Source: Cellulomonas sp. Root485 | Lineage (GTDB): Bacteria; Actinomycetota; Actinomycetes; Actinomycetales; Cellulomonadaceae | NCBI RefSeq assembly: GCF_001426705.1 | Contig: NZ_LMFC01000002.1 | Location: 476,559 to 540,558, forward strand | Length of the DNA: 64,000 bases | Direction: 5' to 3' | Part shown: piece after piece, positions 17,939-26,693 of the stretch | Numbering within the stretch: the stretch's first letter is position 1 | How the letters are laid out: the number at the start of each line of letters is the position of its first letter | The notes under the pieces: generated by a model | The model's input: the letters and a program-made list of their open reading frames with translations, nothing else | Databases searched by the model: none | What the model was told of the DNA's origin: nothing | Position numbers and translations under genes: made by a program

Positions 17939-20836
17939 TCAACCCGCACCGATCAGCCCCCGCTGGTGCGCGACCGACACGGCCTCCGCGCGGCCCGAGA
18001 CGCCGAGCTTGGCCAGCAGGTTGGAGATGTGCACGGACACCGTCTTGGCGGAGATGAAGAGCTTCTCGCCGATCTGCCGGTTGGACAGCCCTTGCGCCAC
18101 GAGCGCGAGCACCTCCGCCTCGCGGGCGGTCAGCACGTCGACACCCCCGACACGGACGCCCGGCAGGTCCAGCCGCCCGCGTCGCGCGAGCCCGCGCACG
18201 GCAGTCGCCAGCGGGACCGCGCCCATCGCGTCCGCGTGCGTCAGGGCGAGCCCGGCCTCGTCGCGCGCGGCGTCGCGGTCGCCGGCCTCCAGGAGCGCCT
18301 CCGCGAGCCGGAACCGGCTGCGTGCGACCTCGTAGCGGTACCCGTAGTCGAACTCCGCGACAGTGGCCCGCCACAGGTCCACGTCGTTGACCCCGGTGAG
18401 CCGCGAGTGCTCGGCGTGCGCACGCGCCAGCCACGCCCGCCCCTCCGGCCCCAACCGCCCGCCACGCGGCCGCCCGCGCTCCGCGGTCGTCCTCGCGCGC
18501 TCCAGCAGCCGGTCGCCCAGCGCCACCCGCTCCGACACGTCCCGCCCGAGCAGCCGCTCCTGCGTGGCCGCGTCGGCCAGGGCGCTCATGGCCAGTGCGA
18601 CCAGCCAGATGCCACCCAGGAAGTAGTCGGACCACGCGCGCCACAGGTGCTCGAGCAGCCGCAGCGCCAGCGCGATCGCCTCGTCGAGCTCACCGCGCCA
18701 CGTGTGGGCGTCGATGGTGCAGCCGCCCGCGACCAGCGCGATGAGGCCGTCGCGCGACCAGCGCGGCTCGAGGGCATGACCGCGCTCGGCGGTGTCGGCG
18801 TCCCCGCGGGCCGCGGCGGCGTACAGGTTGACGGCGATCAGGGTGTCGGCCAGCTCGTCGGGGACGGCGCCGATGGTGGCCGGCGTCAGGTCCCCCGAGA
18901 CGTACCGGATGAGCTGCGTGAACATGTGCAGCTCGACCCCGTAGACGCTCCATGTCATGCCCAGCGACCGGGCCCGCTCGACGCCGTCGGCGGTCACCTG
19001 CGTGGCGCCCGGGAGGTCGCCCGCGTAGTACCGGTTGCTGGCCAGGTTGTACATGGTGCGCAGCTCGGTGGCGTAGTCGCAGGCCTCCCGGGCGCGGGCC
19101 AGCGCGCTGCGCAGCAGCTCGGCCGCGCGGTTCTCGTCGTCCACCACCAGCACCGCCAGCGTGGTCAGCGCGTCGGACTCGGCGTCGGCCGCGCCGGCCT
19201 GTCGCGCGAGCTCGACCGCGCGCGTCGCGCTGGCCACCGCCTCGTCGTCCAGGTCGGCGTTCAGCGCGCTGCGCGCGTACGTGGCGAGCGCCCACGCGCG
19301 GGCCGGGGTCGCGGTGTCGGGGAGCTCGGCGAGCGCCCGGGACGACTGCTCCAAGGCGTCGTGCACGGACTCGACGCCCAGCAGGTACCGCGCGAGGCTG
19401 GTCCGCAGGCTGGCCTGGCGCTGGACGTCGGAGGCGGTCTCCTCCACGGAGGCGCGCGCCAGCTGGACGGCCCGGTCGACCTGCCCGGCCCGGCTCGCGG
19501 CGGCCGCGGCCGCGACGAGCACGTCGATGTGGTCGGTGCCCAGCGTCGCGGTGACCTCCGGGACCGCCTCCCACAGTCGCAGCACGACCTCCAGGTGCCG
19601 CAGCTCCTCCGCGGGGGCCAGGACCTCGTGCGCCTGGTCGGCCGCGTCGAGCGACGCCCGCAGCGCCGTCGGCAGGTCCGGGGCGCGCAGCGCGTGCGAG
19701 GCCAGCTGCGACGACGGCCCGAGCGTGGGGTCGTCGCGGAGCACCCGCAGGTACGCGCGGTGCAGCGACGACTGCTCCCCGGGCAGCAGGTCCGTGTACA
19801 CGGCCTCGGCCAGCAGGGCGTGCCGGAACGCGATGAGCTCGTCCTCGCCGACCAGGACGTGGTGCGCGACGGCCTCCCGCAGCGCGGCGTCCACCGCGCC
19901 GGGGGCGGTCAGCTGCGCGTCCCCGTCCGCGGTGACCGCAGCGCGCAGGAGCGGCTCGGACACCCGGCGCCCGGCGGCGGACGCGATGCGAGCCAGGCGC
20001 TGGACCGACGGGTCGAGCAGCTCGAGGCGGGCGCGCAGGACGTCGGCGAGCGACCACGGGAGCTCGTCCGCCTCGGCGCCGGCCTCCAGGAGCTCCTCCG
20101 CGAAGTACGCGTTGCCCTCCGACCGGTCGATGACCCGGCGCAGCGTCGACTCGGTGAGCGGGCTGCCGCTCAGGGCGGTGGTGAACTCCCGCAGCTCGTC
20201 GTCGGTGAACGGCGACAGGTCCAGCCGCTCGACGCGGGGGTGCCGGCTCAGCTCGGTGGCGACGGGCCGCCACGGGTGACGTCGGTGCAGGTCGTCGGTG
20301 CGGTAGCTGGCGACGACGAGCAGGTGCTGGTCGCGCAGCCGCGAGACGAGGAACCGCAGGACGTCCCGGCTGGAGGCGTCCGCCCAGTGCAGGTCCTCGA
20401 GCACCAGCAGGAGCGGGTGCCCCGGGCGGCCGACCGCGCCGAGCACCTCGACCAGCCCGTCGAACAGCTGGAGCCGGTTCGACTGGTCGTCGGGTGCGGC
20501 CCCCGAGCCGGACGGGCCCGGCAGCAGCCGCGCGAGCGCGGGACGGTTGGCGACGACCGCACCGACCCCCTCGGGGTCGAGCGCGTAGAGCTGGGACAGT
20601 GCCTCCGCGAACGGCAGGTACGGCAGGCCGATCTCCCCGAGGTCGACGCAGTGCGCCACGACGACCCGCGCCCCGGACGCGTCCGCCAGCTCCGCGACGT
20701 GCCGCAGCAGGCGGGTCTTGCCGACCCCCGCGTCGGCGCCGATCAGCACCGCGGTGGGCTCGCCGACGCCCGCCCGCTGCAGGGCCAGCGTGAGCTGGTC
20801 GACCTGCAGCGCGCGGGCGACGAAGGGTGTGCTCAT
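17939..20836 (-). CDS. LAL-type LuxR family regulator with AAA ATPase
   Basis: A 965-residue large ATP-binding regulator of the LuxR family. It has an N-terminal P-loop (GADAGVGKTRLLRH, about residues 34-47), a Walker B-like LLLVLEDLHWAD, a long TPR-like helical middle (about 330-880), and a C-terminal LuxR HTH (LTAREAEVLALVAQGLSNRQIGEKLFISAKTV split over about residues 905-940). Such proteins activate catabolic or antibiotic genes on binding a ligand. ATG 20836 overlaps the stop of the small upstream gene as ATGA, so translation is coupled; ATG 20851 is an alternative with a poorly spaced GGAG. Confidence 0.9.
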   Translation of the reverse strand: MSTPFVARALQVDQLTLALQRAGVGEPTAVLIGADAGVGKTRLLRHVAELADASGARVVVAHCVDLGEIGLPYLPFAEALSQLYALDPEGVGAVVANRPALARLLPGPSGSGAAPDDQSNRLQLFDGLVEVLGAVGRPGHPLLLVLEDLHWADASSRDVLRFLVSRLRDQHLLVVASYRTDDLHRRHPWRPVATELSRHPRVERLDLSPFTDDELREFTTALSGSPLTESTLRRVIDRSEGNAYFAEELLEAGAEADELPWSLADVLRARLELLDPSVQRLARIASAAGRRVSEPLLRAAVTADGDAQLTAPGAVDAALREAVAHHVLVGEDELIAFRHALLAEAVYTDLLPGEQSSLHRAYLRVLRDDPTLGPSSQLASHALRAPDLPTALRASLDAADQAHEVLAPAEELRHLEVVLRLWEAVPEVTATLGTDHIDVLVAAAAAASRAGQVDRAVQLARASVEETASDVQRQASLRTSLARYLLGVESVHDALEQSSRALAELPDTATPARAWALATYARSALNADLDDEAVASATRAVELARQAGAADAESDALTTLAVLVVDDENRAAELLRSALARAREACDYATELRTMYNLASNRYYAGDLPGATQVTADGVERARSLGMTWSVYGVELHMFTQLIRYVSGDLTPATIGAVPDELADTLIAVNLYAAAARGDADTAERGHALEPRWSRDGLIALVAGGCTIDAHTWRGELDEAIALALRLLEHLWRAWSDYFLGGIWLVALAMSALADAATQERLLGRDVSERVALGDRLLERARTTAERGRPRGGRLGPEGRAWLARAHAEHSRLTGVNDVDLWRATVAEFDYGYRYEVARSRFRLAEALLEAGDRDAARDEAGLALTHADAMGAVPLATAVRGLARRGRLDLPGVRVGGVDVLTAREAEVLALVAQGLSNRQIGEKLFISAKTVSVHISNLLAKLGVSGRAEAVSVAHQRGLIGAG

Positions 20837-21111
20837 CGAGCCGCGTGCCATGTCTCCGATCCTCGCAGCAGCCACCCACGCGGCGCACTCACCTTCGGGC
20901 GGGTGGCCTTCTCGGGAGCGGCCGGAGCGGGGGCAGCGGCCGCGACGTGGGCCGAACCCGGCTCGTGCGTGGTCGCCGCGAGCAGGTCGTCGTGCTCCCC
21001 GCCGCGCTGGTCGTGCGTGTCCCCGTACGGGGTGTGGCGCAGCGCCGTGAACAGGCGCTCGTGACGGTAGGCGAGCTCGGCGTCGAGGCCAGGTCCCCAG
21101 AAGTCAGCCAT
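20833..21111 (-). CDS. Small hypothetical protein coupled to the LAL regulator
   Basis: A 92-residue protein beginning MADFWGPGLDAELAYRHERL, with a helical first half and a Pro/Ala-rich tail. AGGAGG lies about 5 nt before the ATG. Its TGA overlaps the LAL regulator ATG by the four-base ATGA arrangement. The coupling suggests a fixed ratio to the regulator, for example as an accessory or sensor peptide, but nothing in the sequence shows this directly. No family recognised. Confidence 0.65.
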   Translation of the reverse strand: MADFWGPGLDAELAYRHERLFTALRHTPYGDTHDQRGGEHDDLLAATTHEPGSAHVAAAAPAPAAPEKATRPKVSAPRGWLLRGSETWHAAR

Positions 21112-21260
21112 GGTGTCCTCCTCATGAACGCCGGACGATCTGCCCGGCTCTCGTTGACATGGACGACTCTCGTCGTGAGGGTGCGGGCAGCGGATCGGTC
21201 GGTCGACGGGTCCTGGGCGACCGGATGCGCTGAGGATCGCCTGAGGCGAGAGGTCCGGGG

Positions 21261-21297
21261 TCTGAGGTGGTGCGGGAACGGTCTGAGGTACCTCAGA
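21261..21297. promoter_or_regulatory. Operator-like palindrome before VOC gene
   Basis: TCTGAGGTACCTCAGA (21282-21297) is a perfect 16-bp palindrome, and an extra half-site TCTGAGGT lies 21 bp upstream at 21261-21268. CTGAGG also occurs at 21241. The cluster ends 31 bp before the VOC gene start, the expected place for a repressor or activator site. Confidence 0.55.
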
Positions 21298-21328
21298 ACC
21301 TGTCGCCGGCGCGCGGCGGAGGTGCACG

Positions 21329-21700
21329 ATGAGCCCCATGGGACTCGTGCAGGTCGCCCAGCGGGCGCTGGACCTCGACCGAGCGGCCGTGTTCTACACC
21401 GACCTGCTCGGCAGCCCTCCGACCGCCCGGTTCGACCCGCCCGGTCTGCTGTTCTTCGTCCTCGACGGTGTCCGTCTGCTGCTCGACGTCAACGCGCCGT
21501 CCGCGCTGGTCTACCTGCGGGTCGACGACGTCGCCGCGACGGTCGAACGGCTGCGCGGCCAGGGCGTCGTCGTGGAGTCCGAACCGCACGTGATCTTCCG
21601 CCACGAGGACGACACGCTCGGCCCCGCCGGGACCGACGAGTGGCACGCGTTCGTCCGCGACTCGGAGGGGAACCTGGTCGGTCTCGTGCAGCTCGGCTGA
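21329..21700 (+). CDS. VOC (glyoxalase/dioxygenase) family protein
   Basis: A 123-residue single-domain vicinal-oxygen-chelate protein with two paired beta-alpha-beta-beta-beta modules: LVQVAQRALDLDRAAVFYTDLLG, then YLRVDDVAATVERLRGQGV and the closing HAFVRDSEGNLVGLVQ. Metal ligands are not fully obvious (Gln near the start, His near ~107, Glu near ~114). Substrate unknown; glyoxalase-type, dioxygenase and antibiotic-binding members all share this fold. The ATG at 21329 has GGAGG 7 nt upstream; ATG 21338 is second choice. Confidence 0.88.
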   Translation: MSPMGLVQVAQRALDLDRAAVFYTDLLGSPPTARFDPPGLLFFVLDGVRLLLDVNAPSALVYLRVDDVAATVERLRGQGVVVESEPHVIFRHEDDTLGPAGTDEWHAFVRDSEGNLVGLVQLG

Positions 21701-21768
21701 GCTCGTTCACCCGGACGTGCCCGTGGCCACCTCGGGCAGGAACGGACCGGGTCGGGCAGGCTGGGCGG

Positions 21769-22209
21769 GTGGGCGATGTGCGAGACCTCCGGAGTGCGAA
21801 GAGTGCGCGTCGTCGAGACGCGCAGGTCATCGACGACGAGCTCGTCGTCAACGCCGAGCGCTCCGCCCCCCGGGCGGCGCGGCACTGGGTGATGCAGACC
21901 ATCGCCGGGGCCGGCGTCGGCGGGGCGTCGAACCAGGTGGTCGAGCTGCTCACGGGTGAGCTGGTGTCCAACGCGGTCGTGCACGGTCCCGACGCGGGGG
22001 CGGTGCGCGTCCAGGTCCGGATCGACGGCGAGGTCGTGCGCGTCGGCGTCCGTGACACCGGGGGCGGCACCCCGACGGTCGGGCACCCCGAGCCGACCGC
22101 CCCGAGCGGGCGCGGGCTCGCCCTCGTCGAGGCGCTCTCGTCGGCCTGGGGCACCCAGGTCCACCCCGACGGCAAGACGGTCTGGTTCGAGGTCCGCACG
22201 GACGAGTGA
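21769..22209 (+). CDS. RsbW-like ATP-binding protein (HATPase_c)
   Basis: A 146-residue GHKL ATPase of the anti-sigma/serine kinase type. The N-box ELVSNAVVHG, G1 box RVGVRDTGGGTP and G2 box SGRGLALVEAL are all clear. An unusual basic stretch AKSARRRDAQ precedes the domain. In actinobacteria such kinases phosphorylate anti-anti-sigma partners, but no STAS-domain or sigma gene is adjacent, so the target lies elsewhere. GTG 21769 is 6 nt after CAGGCT, matching other leaderless starts here. Confidence 0.85.
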   Translation: MGDVRDLRSAKSARRRDAQVIDDELVVNAERSAPRAARHWVMQTIAGAGVGGASNQVVELLTGELVSNAVVHGPDAGAVRVQVRIDGEVVRVGVRDTGGGTPTVGHPEPTAPSGRGLALVEALSSAWGTQVHPDGKTVWFEVRTDE

Positions 22210-22398
22210 GTACCCGACACGCCCGGGATGTCCGGAGGTGCCGGATCTCACGCACCGGCCCGTCCGGCCCGCTCAGAAGGTCCCCCGGAACCATTCGTAC
22301 AGCGCTGGCCTGCGGTTCCACGATGCACGCGGAGCCTGCGCGGCGTAGTTTCGGGGGCGGACGACTGGGAGCGAGGGGCAACTAGACCATGAGTGATC

Positions 22399-24027
22399 AT
22401 GAGTGACGGCACCGACGGGAAGAACGCGTCGACGACGACGACCCGACTGCCCGACATCCGCGCCGAGGTGCGCGAGGACGGCACCGGCGAGATCTCGATC
22501 GACGGTGTCGTCGAGCGGGTGCGGATGGCGAACCTGGCCGAGGCGGGCGCGGCGATCACGACCCGGATCGCGGAGCTGGCGGGGTCCGTCGGGCAGCCCG
22601 TGCCCGTCCAGGTGCGGGACCCCGACGGGGTCTGGTCGCTCCTGATCCACGCCGACGGCCTCGTCGACGAGGCGCCGGGGGCGCTCGACGACCAGAAGGA
22701 CACGGCGGACGACACCCCGGCCGAGCCGCGCCCCACGACCACCGACGACTCCGCGACCGACACCGCGAAGCCCGGCCCGGACCCTGCTCGCACCGCTGCG
22801 GCCGACGCGGCGAGCACCGACCGGCCGACGCCGACCCTGCCGGCGACAGCCTCCCTGACCGCCCCGCCGACGCCCGTCACGGAGCCGGCACCGCCGTCCG
22901 CGACCGCGGCGTCCGGCCCGGCGAGCGCCCCGACGCCCGCGACGACCCGAGGGCCGGCGGCGACGCGCGCGACGACCGCCCGGGCACAGGAACCCGAGCC
23001 CGCCGCGACCTCTGCGGCTCCGGAGACCGTCAGCGCCGGCGGACTCACCGGTGCCCGGCTGGGGACGCCCCCGCCCGGACCGGCCCAGCCCCTCCCGACA
23101 CTCGACGACCTCCTCGCCGCGCGGCACCCGGCAGCCGCCGGCGGACCGGCGGAGCACGGCTGGCGCGCCGGCGTCCGTCGCCTCACGTTCGGCGGCATCT
23201 CCCCAGGTCCCGGGCGTGACGAGCGCCGCCGACGCATCGCCGCGGCCTCCGTGCGGCGGACGCTGGACGGCCCCAAGACGATCGTGGTCATCAACCCCAA
23301 GGGCGGCGCCCACAAGACGACCGCGACCATGCTGCTGGCGGCGACGTTCGGCCTCCAGCGCGGCGGGTACACGCTCGCGTGGGACAACAACGAGACGCGC
23401 GGCACGCTCGGGTGGCGCTCGTCGCACGCCGACCACACCCGCACCGCCGTCGACCTCCTGAACGCGCTCCCGGCGCTCGGGCCCGCAGGTGCCGTCCGCA
23501 TCGGCGACCTCGACGGGTTCGTCCGCACGCAGCCCACCGAGCAGTTCGACGTGCTGGCGTCCGACGAGAACTCTGCGTCGGCGTCGTCCGTCGACGCGGA
23601 CTCCTTCACGTCGCTGCACCAGGTGCTCTCCCGCTTCTACCGGGTCCTGGTCATCGACACCGGCAACAACATGCGCGCCTCGAACTGGCAGGCGGCCGTC
23701 GGCGCCGCCGACCAGATCGTCGTCGTGTCCACCGTGCGTGAGGACACCGCGCAGTCGGCCGCCTGGGCACTCGACGCGCTGCGCGCCACCGGGCACGACG
23801 AGGCGGTACGACGTGCGGTCACCGTCCTGTCGGCCCCCGAGCCGAAGGTCGACAAGGACCTGCAGAAGCGGCTCCGCTCGCACTTCGGCGCACTCACCCG
23901 GGCCGTCCTCGACGTGCCGCACGACAAGGCGCTCGTCGCCGGCGGCCCGATCGACTACGACGCGCTGAGCACGACGACCCGCGACGCCTGGCTCCGAGTC
24001 ACCGCGGTCGTCGCCGACGGTCTCTGA
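22399..24027 (+). CDS. MinD/ParA-like ATPase with disordered N-terminal region
   Basis: A 542-residue protein. Residues ~15-85 form a small alpha/beta domain (DIRAEVREDGTGEISIDG), followed by a ~150-residue Thr/Pro/Ala-rich linker and a C-terminal SIMIBI-class ATPase. The deviant Walker A is NPKGGAHKTT (near residue 300), with LVIDTGNNMRASNW as the second motif and VVVSTVREDTAQSA after it. The layout resembles EspI-like ATPases of type VII secretion, but no ESX gene is nearby, so that role is a guess. Start: ATG 22399 or GTG 22393; the site is embedded in a duplicated ATGAGTGA. Confidence 0.75.
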   Translation: MSDGTDGKNASTTTTRLPDIRAEVREDGTGEISIDGVVERVRMANLAEAGAAITTRIAELAGSVGQPVPVQVRDPDGVWSLLIHADGLVDEAPGALDDQKDTADDTPAEPRPTTTDDSATDTAKPGPDPARTAAADAASTDRPTPTLPATASLTAPPTPVTEPAPPSATAASGPASAPTPATTRGPAATRATTARAQEPEPAATSAAPETVSAGGLTGARLGTPPPGPAQPLPTLDDLLAARHPAAAGGPAEHGWRAGVRRLTFGGISPGPGRDERRRRIAAASVRRTLDGPKTIVVINPKGGAHKTTATMLLAATFGLQRGGYTLAWDNNETRGTLGWRSSHADHTRTAVDLLNALPALGPAGAVRIGDLDGFVRTQPTEQFDVLASDENSASASSVDADSFTSLHQVLSRFYRVLVIDTGNNMRASNWQAAVGAADQIVVVSTVREDTAQSAAWALDALRATGHDEAVRRAVTVLSAPEPKVDKDLQKRLRSHFGALTRAVLDVPHDKALVAGGPIDYDALSTTTRDAWLRVTAVVADGL

Positions 24028-24214
24028 CGCCTCGAACCCGACACCGGTGCCGCCATCGGGCGCCGGAACGTCACCGGCGTCGGGTTCGGCGCCGGGACGA
24101 GATGAGGCGTCGCAGGGACGCCCCGAAATCCCCTGCCGCCCTCGTGCAAGATCGGACGCGCTCGCCACAGAGAGCAGGTGAGAGCGTCCGTCCGACCACG
24201 AGCAGGGGAGCACA

Positions 24215-24832
24215 GTGCCGCCGACTCCGAGCACGCCCGGCAGCGAGACCGTCCGCGCGGACGGCACGTCGCGGGGTGACACCGGCCCGGTCTCCGGCAC
24301 AGTGGTCGGCATGGCCGACGACGCGGACGGCAGCACCCCTGGCAGCACGTCGCCACATGACGCCGCCTGGTTCGAGGCGCTCGTCCTGCAGCACGCCACC
24401 GCCGTGCACCGGTTCATGGTCCGTCGTGCCGGTCGCGACGAGGCCGAGGACCTGGCTGCCGACGTCCTGACGGTCGCGTGGCGCCGCCGCGCGGACGTGC
24501 CCGACGGCGCCGAGCTGCCCTGGCTGTACCGGACCGCGGGGTTTGTCGTCGCCAACCACCGTCGCAAGGGTCGCCCGATCCCGGTCGGCGACGTGCCCGA
24601 CGAGGTCGACTCGGACGACCCCGCCGTCCGCGCGATCCAGGAGGAGCGCGTCCGCGAGGTGCTCGGCGCGCTGAGCCCTCGCGACCGGGAGATCCTGCTG
24701 CTGAACGCGTGGGAGGGCCTCACGGGTGACGCGCTGGCCCAGGTCCTCGACATCGGCCGCGGCGGCGCCGACGCCGCCCTGAGCCGGGCCCGCGCCCGCC
24801 TCCGCGAGGCCTGGGCGTCGGCGGAGGCCTGA
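24215..24832 (+). CDS. ECF-type RNA polymerase sigma factor
   Basis: A 205-residue sigma-70-family protein. Region 2 spans about residues 50-110 (EALVLQHATAVHRFMVRRAGRDEAEDLAADVL split across 54-86), and region 4 spans about 145-200 with LSPRDREILLLNAWEGLTGDALAQVL. A ~48-residue disordered N-terminal extension is present if GTG 24215 (preceded by AGGGGAG) is used; ATG 24311 would remove it. The membrane protein 275 bp downstream on the same strand is the probable anti-sigma partner. Confidence 0.88.
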   Translation: MPPTPSTPGSETVRADGTSRGDTGPVSGTVVGMADDADGSTPGSTSPHDAAWFEALVLQHATAVHRFMVRRAGRDEAEDLAADVLTVAWRRRADVPDGAELPWLYRTAGFVVANHRRKGRPIPVGDVPDEVDSDDPAVRAIQEERVREVLGALSPRDREILLLNAWEGLTGDALAQVLDIGRGGADAALSRARARLREAWASAEA

Positions 24833-24848
24833 CGCCCCGCCCGGCGAT

Positions 24849-25025
24849 GTGCCGAGCTCGGCACCCCGCGCTGAGCTCGGCAGCTCGAACCACCGAGCTC
24901 GACGCGAACCACCGAGCTCGTCGCTGACGCCGAGCTCGCCGGCGCTCGGCCCGCCCCAGCCGCGAGGGCGTGGGTTCGTCGCGAGACCGGGGGTGCGGAC
25001 CCACGATCCCGCGTCGAACCCACGT
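24849..25025. repeat. Phased GAGCTC array and inverted repeat
   Basis: Five GAGCTC hexamers start at 24854, 24873, 24895, 24914 and 24932, spaced 18-22 bp, about two helical turns. The first lies in a perfect 16-bp palindrome, GTGCCGAGCTCGGCAC (24849-24864). Two copies share the longer CCACCGAGCTCG. Immediately beyond, CGTGGGTTCG (24969-24978) and CGAACCCACG (25016-25025) form a 10-bp inverted repeat. The block fills the gap between the sigma factor and its putative partner. Confidence 0.7.
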
Positions 25026-25107
25026 TCTCGCCGGACGTCCGTGCAAGGGGTGGCGTGGTCGGGACACATCAGGGGTAGAGGGCAACCCCGAACCAGGAGG
25101 CACGACC

Positions 25108-26520
25108 GTGGACGACCGCACCGAGAACGACAAGGCCACCGAGAGCACACCGGAGGCCACCGCCGACGACGTCGCGTTCGCGCGGCTGCAGGCGGCGGAT
25201 CCCGCGGTGGGCGTGGACCCGAACCTGCCCGCGCTGTACGCGGCGGTGTCGGACCGCACGGGAGTGGCCGTCGCGGCTCCGGGCGACGAGCTCGCGGCGC
25301 GCCGTGCCCGCCGTGCACCGCGCTGGCTGCAGGTCGCGGCGGTCGTCGCGGGTGTGGCCGTCATCGGTGGCGGCAGCTACGCGTACGGGCTGAGCAGTGC
25401 GCCGGAGACCGTGACCGCCGCGCCCCCGATCTCGCTGGACGGTGCCGGGGCGGCGCGGGACGAGGCTGCACCGGAGGCGGCGTCGATGGCCGGCGGCGGG
25501 GTCGCCATGAACGACTCCTCGAAGCTGATGTACCCGTGGTGGGGCGGCCGGACCGTGTTCACGGCGAGCGGGCTGTCGACCGAGGGCGGCTCGGGCGACG
25601 CGTGGGGGTTCGACGCGGCGGGCGCCTGGTCGCAGGAGGCGGCGGCCGCGGCGGCTGCGGCGCTCGGGGTGTCCGGGCAGCCGCGGCTCGAGTACGGCAC
25701 GTGGACCGTCGGCCCCAACGACGGCTCGGGTGCGTCCGTGTCGCTGTCGCCGGACGGCCTCGCGAGCCTGTCCTACTACGACCCGACGAGGGACCCGTGG
25801 AACTGCGTGCGGTCCGCGCCGGACGAGATCGTCGAGCCCGACACGGGCGAAGCCGCCGAGGGGAGCGTCGGCGTGCCGGAGCCCGCGATCGTCGACCCCC
25901 CGGCCGACTGCACGTCGTCGGCGACCGCCCCGACGGGCGACGCCGCGATCGCGGAGGCGAAGGACGCCCTGTCGTCCGTCGGCGTCGACCCCGCCGGCTA
26001 CCAGTTCACGGCGGCGACGGATCCCGGGAGCCCGCAGGTCACCAACGTGAGCGCCAGCCAGGTCCTCGACGGACAGCAGACCGGGGTCACGGCCAACGTC
26101 ACGCTCGTCGCCGACGGCGTCCAGTCCCTGTACGCGCCGATGGCGCCGCTGGTCGCGCTGGGCAGCTACGACGTCGTCAGCCCCACCGAGGCCGTGGAAC
26201 GGCTGGGCGACCCGCGGTTCGGCGCATCCGGCGGCGGTGACGTGATGCCGCTGGCGGCCGAGGGCATGCGGGCCGACGACTCCGTCTCGTCGGAGCCGAC
26301 CGAGCCGACCGTGCCCGCGACGCCGACCGCCGGCAGCCCGCTGGCATGGCCGGTCCAGGAGGTCACGCTCGTCTCGGCCCGCCTCGGGGTCGCGCTGACG
26401 ACCCTCCCGACGGGTGCGTCGGTGCTGGTGCCCACGTATGAGCTCGCCGACGCGGACGGGGTCACGTGGAGCGTGATCGCAGTGGTCGACGACCAGCTGG
26501 ACTTCTCCGCGGTGGGCTGA
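25108..26520 (+). CDS. Membrane-anchored sigma-partner protein
   Basis: A 470-residue protein with an acidic cytoplasmic N-terminus (~1-65), a single membrane helix near 70-90 (VAAVVAGVAVIGGGSYAYGL) and a large extracytoplasmic part of about 380 residues with paired segments typical of anti-sigma/sensor proteins encoded next to ECF factors. There is no HxxxCxxC zinc anti-sigma motif in the N-terminal part. GTG 25108 follows AGGAGG by 6 nt. The role as regulator of the preceding sigma factor rests on position and topology only. Confidence 0.7.
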   Translation: MDDRTENDKATESTPEATADDVAFARLQAADPAVGVDPNLPALYAAVSDRTGVAVAAPGDELAARRARRAPRWLQVAAVVAGVAVIGGGSYAYGLSSAPETVTAAPPISLDGAGAARDEAAPEAASMAGGGVAMNDSSKLMYPWWGGRTVFTASGLSTEGGSGDAWGFDAAGAWSQEAAAAAAAALGVSGQPRLEYGTWTVGPNDGSGASVSLSPDGLASLSYYDPTRDPWNCVRSAPDEIVEPDTGEAAEGSVGVPEPAIVDPPADCTSSATAPTGDAAIAEAKDALSSVGVDPAGYQFTAATDPGSPQVTNVSASQVLDGQQTGVTANVTLVADGVQSLYAPMAPLVALGSYDVVSPTEAVERLGDPRFGASGGGDVMPLAAEGMRADDSVSSEPTEPTVPATPTAGSPLAWPVQEVTLVSARLGVALTTLPTGASVLVPTYELADADGVTWSVIAVVDDQLDFSAVG

Positions 26521-26542
26521 CGCCCTCCGGAGAACAGCACGG

Positions 26543-26577
26543 AGGCCGGTCGACGTCGGAGGGACGCCGACCGGCCT
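26543..26577 (+). terminator. Rho-independent-type hairpin
   Basis: Ten-base perfect arms (26543-26552 and 26568-26577) enclose a 15-base loop and are followed by TTCGTCCTG. It begins 23 bp after the stop of the sigma-partner gene and is the likely operon end. Confidence 0.7.
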
Positions 26578-26616
26578 TCGTCCTGCCGAACCCGTGATCT
26601 CGCGGTCGAGCACGCC

Positions 26617-26652
26617 ATGAGTCGCGCCATCGGCTCACCTTGCGCGACTCAT
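26617..26652. repeat. Inverted repeat ATGAGTCGCGC
   Basis: Perfect 11-bp arms (ATGAGTCGCGC at 26617-26627 and GCGCGACTCAT at 26642-26652) around a 14-base loop, lying between a terminator and the promoter of the next gene. It could be a second hairpin family or an operator for the gene at 26694. Confidence 0.55.
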
Positions 26653-26693
26653 AGCATTCTCGCCGCGGGTGCAGCCGTCGGTACCGTGGCGAC

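Noticed and set aside
16814..21064. 1416-codon plus-strand ORF
   Set aside because: Antisense shadow of the LigD-type and LAL genes, caused by high GC.
24849..24937. CRISPR array from regular GAGCTC repeats
   Set aside because: Repeats are only 6-12 bp and spacers about 10 bp; no cas genes.
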